A stretch of 64,000 nucleotides of DNA from Bedellia somnulentella (taxonomy: Eukaryota; Arthropoda; Insecta; Lepidoptera; Bedelliidae): NCBI GenBank assembly GCA_963576735.1, contig OY755173.1:6356873-6420872 (forward strand), written 5' to 3'. Of the stretch, positions 60,153 to 64,000 are shown piece after piece. Numbering within the stretch: position 1 is the first letter of the stretch; each line of letters begins with the position of its first letter. Both the position numbers and the translations under genes were made by a program. The notes beneath the pieces were generated by a model, which was given only the letters and a program-made list of their open reading frames with translations, was not told the origin of the DNA and made no database searches.

Positions 60153-60901
60153 AATTACTAATAAATTATAATTATTTACGAGTACGAGTAGCTTACCATT
60201 GTAATAGAATGCATTAAAGGATTAGAATTTTTTACCATAATATTCAGAAGGACAATAAAGAATAAATAATAGTCATCAAAATTGTTTCTTTTGCATTGGC
60301 CAAGCGCGGCTTCGAGATATATCTATGCCATTCATATAATACACATTTATTAAGCTGCGGTTTGATTCATATAAAATCGATAGAAACCGTGGACTGTAGC
60401 TTGACTGGATGCATTCGTGCCGTAGTCGTGGGCACTGGCAAACAATACAAAAAGATGGTTTTCATAATGAAAATTATGATGTATTTAGAGACTTTAGAAT
60501 GTATGTTTATATACGTTAAATAATATTTTTATATTTACTTGGAAAATCTTGATATCCATATATTCCAATCCATAAAAGCGTAAAATTTACGTATAACCAA
60601 AACTTTTACACACATTATGCCTTTTTATATTTACTGGTTAATGTATTGTTTTCCATACTGTCGGCTAGAATTTTTCAAGGACAACTATTTATGAAGAAAA
60701 CATTCTGATATTAATTGCATTTATGCAAATTACTCTATATGGAATTTTCTTATAGGACCAGCTCAACATCATCTAATAAGACTATAAGAGAATGTCAATT
60801 ATGTTCATCACTATATTAGATTTTTATGTAGGTTTAGGAAAAGTTTGTATAGTCGAATATGTTTATCCGTAGTGTGCTAGTCTTATAAGAACTTCCCATT
60901 A

Positions 60902-61146
60902 CATACATACATATACTCACGGCTATAAATCCCTAGAAGGGGTAGCCAGAGCTAAGGAATCAGAAATTCCTAAGCCACTTTTGGAAAGTATAGTGGGGAA
61001 AAGATGGTACAATAAAGGTTGTCGGTTATGGGTCTCCAACCGCATCGCCCAAAAATCCCTTAACAGCCCCAACACCGTTAGTCGCCTCTTATGTACACCC
61101 ACCGGAAGAAAAGGGGTAGTGCTATTCTAAGCCAACACTACACGGC
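60902..61146 (-). mobile_element. Family T copy, subfamily A
   Basis: Full length; no clear target-site duplication. Confidence 0.8.
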
Positions 61147-62205
61147 AATTTACTGATTTCTCCTACTTCAAACATAAATTTATTTTAATACATAATTTTC
61201 GATCCCATTGGACTAGTCCAATAGACCTAGGTATAGGTATAGACTATCAATCCTATTGAAACGATCCTACTTAACAACACTTAGCTTTAACAACTTATAA
61301 ATAACAACGACTATTTTAAATGTTGAATAAAACAAAGACGAATTAAGTGTAATATTTCTCAACTCTGATTAACCCTTTACGGATAATGTAATAACGAAAT
61401 ATACGAGAACATCAGTTCCTTTCAGTCATTTAACAAGTAAGGTTTAAAAAAACATTTATTATATTTATACTCGAACATTTCAGCATTTAAAATAAAATAT
61501 TTCTTTCTTGCATGATACCTTCATGTCACTGTAATTGTGTCTATTGGCAATAAAATAAAAAAAATGTTATCATCTGCAAATGAAAATTTCTTTGATAAGT
61601 TCATTAATTAGGGTTGCCATCATGATTTCGTTAGTTCTTAGTTGGGTATTAAATATTTGAGATCTCGGTTTTTTAGCTCAGAACAAATCCTCGCAAGGGA
61701 AAATTATAATTACTTCAAATGTTGAAAAGAGTTGTAAGAAATAACTTTCTGTGTAATTTCTGTAAGGCATGAATAGTGCGGAAGCCAAGTGAGTAGTTTC
61801 ATGAACACTCATGCGATTTTATTTCGTCGTTATGTTAATCACCTTTAAACTTATGTGTGTCTAACTCTAATAATATAGTGTCCTAGTTCGCACAACATTC
61901 CCAAAACCTCCTTTTAGTGCCAAGGGCTGAATTAAATATGGTATTCGGTCTACTTTTGCCCTACAGACAATTTACAAGGTACATACATATATTTGTAGAC
62001 GTTTTGACAGCAACAATACGCATAATATTGTAACTTGCGAAACAATTGACGGTCGCAAAGATATGTAATACAAGGGCGGAAATCATTGAGATACTTTTTA
62101 TGTAGCCTTAAACTGTGTCATTCTATATACATATGTGTATTTAGACTGTAAATTATTTTGTTTAATTATGTGGATTTAATCTAATTTTCGTAATAATGTG
62201 CTTAA
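61147..62205. other. AT-rich flank of the LINE
   Basis: No gene or repeat recognised. Confidence 0.5.
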
Positions 62206-64000
62206 TTCAAAATATTTATATATTATATTTCCATATTATGGAACATAATAGAGACCCGCTTTAGTACGATGAATGTTTGCGGAGGAATGCAAGAAAAGTT
62301 AGATGAAGTATGCCTGGTAATGAAAGAAAAGAATTTAGATTTGCTGTGTGTAAATGAGACGAAGTGTAAGGGAAAAGAGGTCTCGCAACTTGGATCAATT
62401 ACTGCCATCTGGTCGGGGGTCGACCCTAATATCAGAGCTTGCCAAGGAGTGGGACTTCTTATGTCTGAAAGGATGGTTCAATGTATGTCAGAGCATGAGT
62501 GTGTGAGTCCAAGGCTCCTCTGGGTTAAGTTGAAAGTGGGTTTGATCCGGTTACGCATAATATGCGTCTATGCGCCGGATATGTCGAAAGCACTAACTCA
62601 GAGGGAAGAGTTTTGGAATTTATTAGGTGATGTAGTGAATGGGTGTGATTTGAATGAAAGGATAATTATGTTAGGGGATTTTAATGGTTGGGTTGGTGTG
62701 AAACGCAACGGATGTGAACGAGTATTAGGAAAATATGGGGATCAGAGAGTGAATGAAAATGGGGAAAAATTGATTGAAGTATGTTTGGAGAGGGATCTTT
62801 GTGTTACTAACACATTGTTTAAACACAAAGATATCCACATGTATACAAGGCAACGAGGTAGCGAGAGAAGTATGATAGATTTTGTGATTGTGGATGAAAG
62901 ACTGAAATCAAAAGTGGTTGACACTAGAGTCTATAGAGGTGTCAACGTGGGAACAGACCATTTCCTCGTCGTGTCACGAGTAAGGGGTCTGTTCAAACGG
63001 TGGCGTCATAGGACTAGAGTGCCAACTACTGAACCTTCGAGAATAAGAGTAGAAAATTTAGTAGAAGATGAAAAAATAGGAGATGAATATGTCAAGAAAT
63101 TGGATGAAAGACTGAGTTGCGTAGAAATGACGGATGAAATGGAAATTGAAGATGTATGGAGTGTGCTCAAATCTACGTTAGTTGAATGTGCGACGGAAGT
63201 TTGTGGAGTGAGCAAAAGGAAAATTAGACCATCAGCTAGTTGGTGGGATAAAAATGTGAAAGATGCAGTGAATGAAAAGAAGAAAGCTTTGCTCGATTTA
63301 CTAGCAATCAAAGCTAGTAAACGGATGAATGTGTGTATAAATGATGATGAAGTTGAGAGATTTGAAGATGAATATAAGAGAATAAAGAGAATGGTTAAGA
63401 ATAAAATAGAGCAGAAAAAGCGAGATCTGAAAGAATGGAGTGAAAAGAAACTCTCCAATAATTTCCAAAACAATCAAAAATTGTTTTGGAAATATATCAG
63501 ACGTGAAAGGGGAGTTTCACAAAACACCAGTACAAATGTAATGAAGGATGAAAAAGGTGAATTAATGACTGATGGAATTAGAATAAAAAGGGTATGGAAG
63601 GATTATTTCGAGGGTCTCTTTGAAAAAGAGGATGACCCCACTACTTCAGCAATTGATATTAATATTAATTGTAACGAAGTGTTGGGTGATATGTGTGAAA
63701 GTGTGATAAGTATGGAAGAAATTGTAAAAGCGATGAAATGTATGAAATTAGGGAAAGCGGCAGGGTATGATAGAGTTAATATCGAAATGCTAAGGGCTGG
63801 TAAAGGGTTAGTGGCTTCTTGGCTGTTCTTCCTTTTTCGAAAGTGTTGGGCACTTGGCAAAGTACCAAATGATTGGTGCAGAGCGGTGATAGTGCCCCTA
63901 TATAAAGGGAAAGGGTCACGCCAGGTAGCAAAAAACTACCGTGGTATTAGCCTACTTAGTGTTGTCGGTAAATTGTATGCTAAGGTATTGATTGAAAGAG
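62206..64000 (+). mobile_element. Non-LTR retrotransposon (LINE), right end outside window
   Basis: The element containing the endonuclease/RT frame. Its left boundary lies between the upstream stop codon (62203) and the first conserved residues near 62250; no target-site duplication can be tested because the 3' end is missing. Confidence 0.75.
62269..64000 (+). CDS. RTE-like non-LTR retrotransposon ORF (endonuclease plus partial reverse transcriptase)
   Basis: An uninterrupted 577-codon frame runs off the right edge of the window. The N-terminal 240 residues are an apurinic-type endonuclease: NETK (29-32), GDFN (136-139), IDFV (203-206) and TDHFLV (229-234) are the metal-binding and catalytic landmarks. 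A charged, lysine-rich linker follows. From about residue 487 the reverse transcriptase begins (KAAGYDRVN, then KNYRGISLLSVVGKL near 554-568). The catalytic YADD-type box would lie beyond the window. Spacing and motifs resemble the RTE clade; this is from memory of the family. An in-frame stop lies at 62203-62205, and ATG 62269 is the first in-frame Met, although the ETRFST residues just before it look element-like, so this copy may be 5'-truncated. No frameshift or stop is present, so it is a young insertion. Confidence 0.88.
   Translation, partial: MNVCGGMQEKLDEVCLVMKEKNLDLLCVNETKCKGKEVSQLGSITAIWSGVDPNIRACQGVGLLMSERMVQCMSEHECVSPRLLWVKLKVGLIRLRIICVYAPDMSKALTQREEFWNLLGDVVNGCDLNERIIMLGDFNGWVGVKRNGCERVLGKYGDQRVNENGEKLIEVCLERDLCVTNTLFKHKDIHMYTRQRGSERSMIDFVIVDERLKSKVVDTRVYRGVNVGTDHFLVVSRVRGLFKRWRHRTRVPTTEPSRIRVENLVEDEKIGDEYVKKLDERLSCVEMTDEMEIEDVWSVLKSTLVECATEVCGVSKRKIRPSASWWDKNVKDAVNEKKKALLDLLAIKASKRMNVCINDDEVERFEDEYKRIKRMVKNKIEQKKRDLKEWSEKKLSNNFQNNQKLFWKYIRRERGVSQNTSTNVMKDEKGELMTDGIRIKRVWKDYFEGLFEKEDDPTTSAIDININCNEVLGDMCESVISMEEIVKAMKCMKLGKAAGYDRVNIEMLRAGKGLVASWLFFLFRKCWALGKVPNDWCRAVIVPLYKGKGSRQVAKNYRGISLLSVVGKLYAKVLIER

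Noticed and set aside
63006..63473. 155-codon minus-strand ORF, Ser/Phe/Leu-rich
   Set aside because: Antisense to the LINE frame, which is continuous and has family motifs.

Overview
The window looks like a moth or butterfly nuclear genome segment: AT-rich, intron-bearing, packed with short interspersed repeats, and carrying a linked pair of insect ecdysteroid cytochrome P450 genes whose proteins read like the lepidopteran members of their families. I could not run searches; family names come from recognisable motifs and memory of the families.

Genes. Only two complete protein-coding genes can be supported, and they are convergent. CYP18A1 (+, six coding exons, 36447-38762, 537 aa) belongs to the ecdysteroid 26-hydroxylase/inactivation family. 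CYP306A1 or phantom (-, seven coding exons, 44743-39568, 539 aa) is the 25-hydroxylase of ecdysteroid synthesis. All splice junctions are GT-AG and the reading frame closes exactly. So one of the late steps that make the moulting hormone and the step that destroys it sit tail to tail, 805 bp apart. A non-coding first exon for phantom is likely at 46540-46409, and one is possible for CYP18A1 near 35.95-36.04 kb. At the right edge (62269 to the window end) an uninterrupted 577-codon ORF encodes the endonuclease and the first part of the reverse transcriptase of an RTE-like non-LTR retrotransposon.

Layout. 1-35.8 kb: intergenic, dominated by (i) a roughly 240-bp SINE-like family ending in (TATG)n, here called family T, with more than 30 copies in the window; (ii) a roughly 355-bp tRNA-derived SINE with an (ATGTT)n tail, here called family S; (iii) Helitron-like elements, including two head-to-head copies 7 bp apart at 12282-15566; (iv) a roughly 740-bp element with a (GTCY)n tract at 18.4-19.1 kb. 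35.8-46.6 kb: the P450 pair, repeat-poor except for three insertions in phantom introns. 46.6-49.4 kb: repeat-poor unique DNA. 49.4-62.2 kb: repeats, a complete Helitron-like element (50860-51852), and a cluster of CpG-rich islands at 55.6-59.2 kb that may mark the 5' end of a neighbouring gene. 62.2-64 kb: the LINE.

Most small ORFs elsewhere are translations of repeats or chance ORFs and are not annotated as genes. I found no CRISPR, operon, rRNA or convincing functional tRNA gene. The least ordinary structures are the head-to-head Helitron pair, a perfect 42-bp hairpin inside one of them flanked by a 13-bp direct repeat, and two small clusters of nuclear-receptor-type half-sites.
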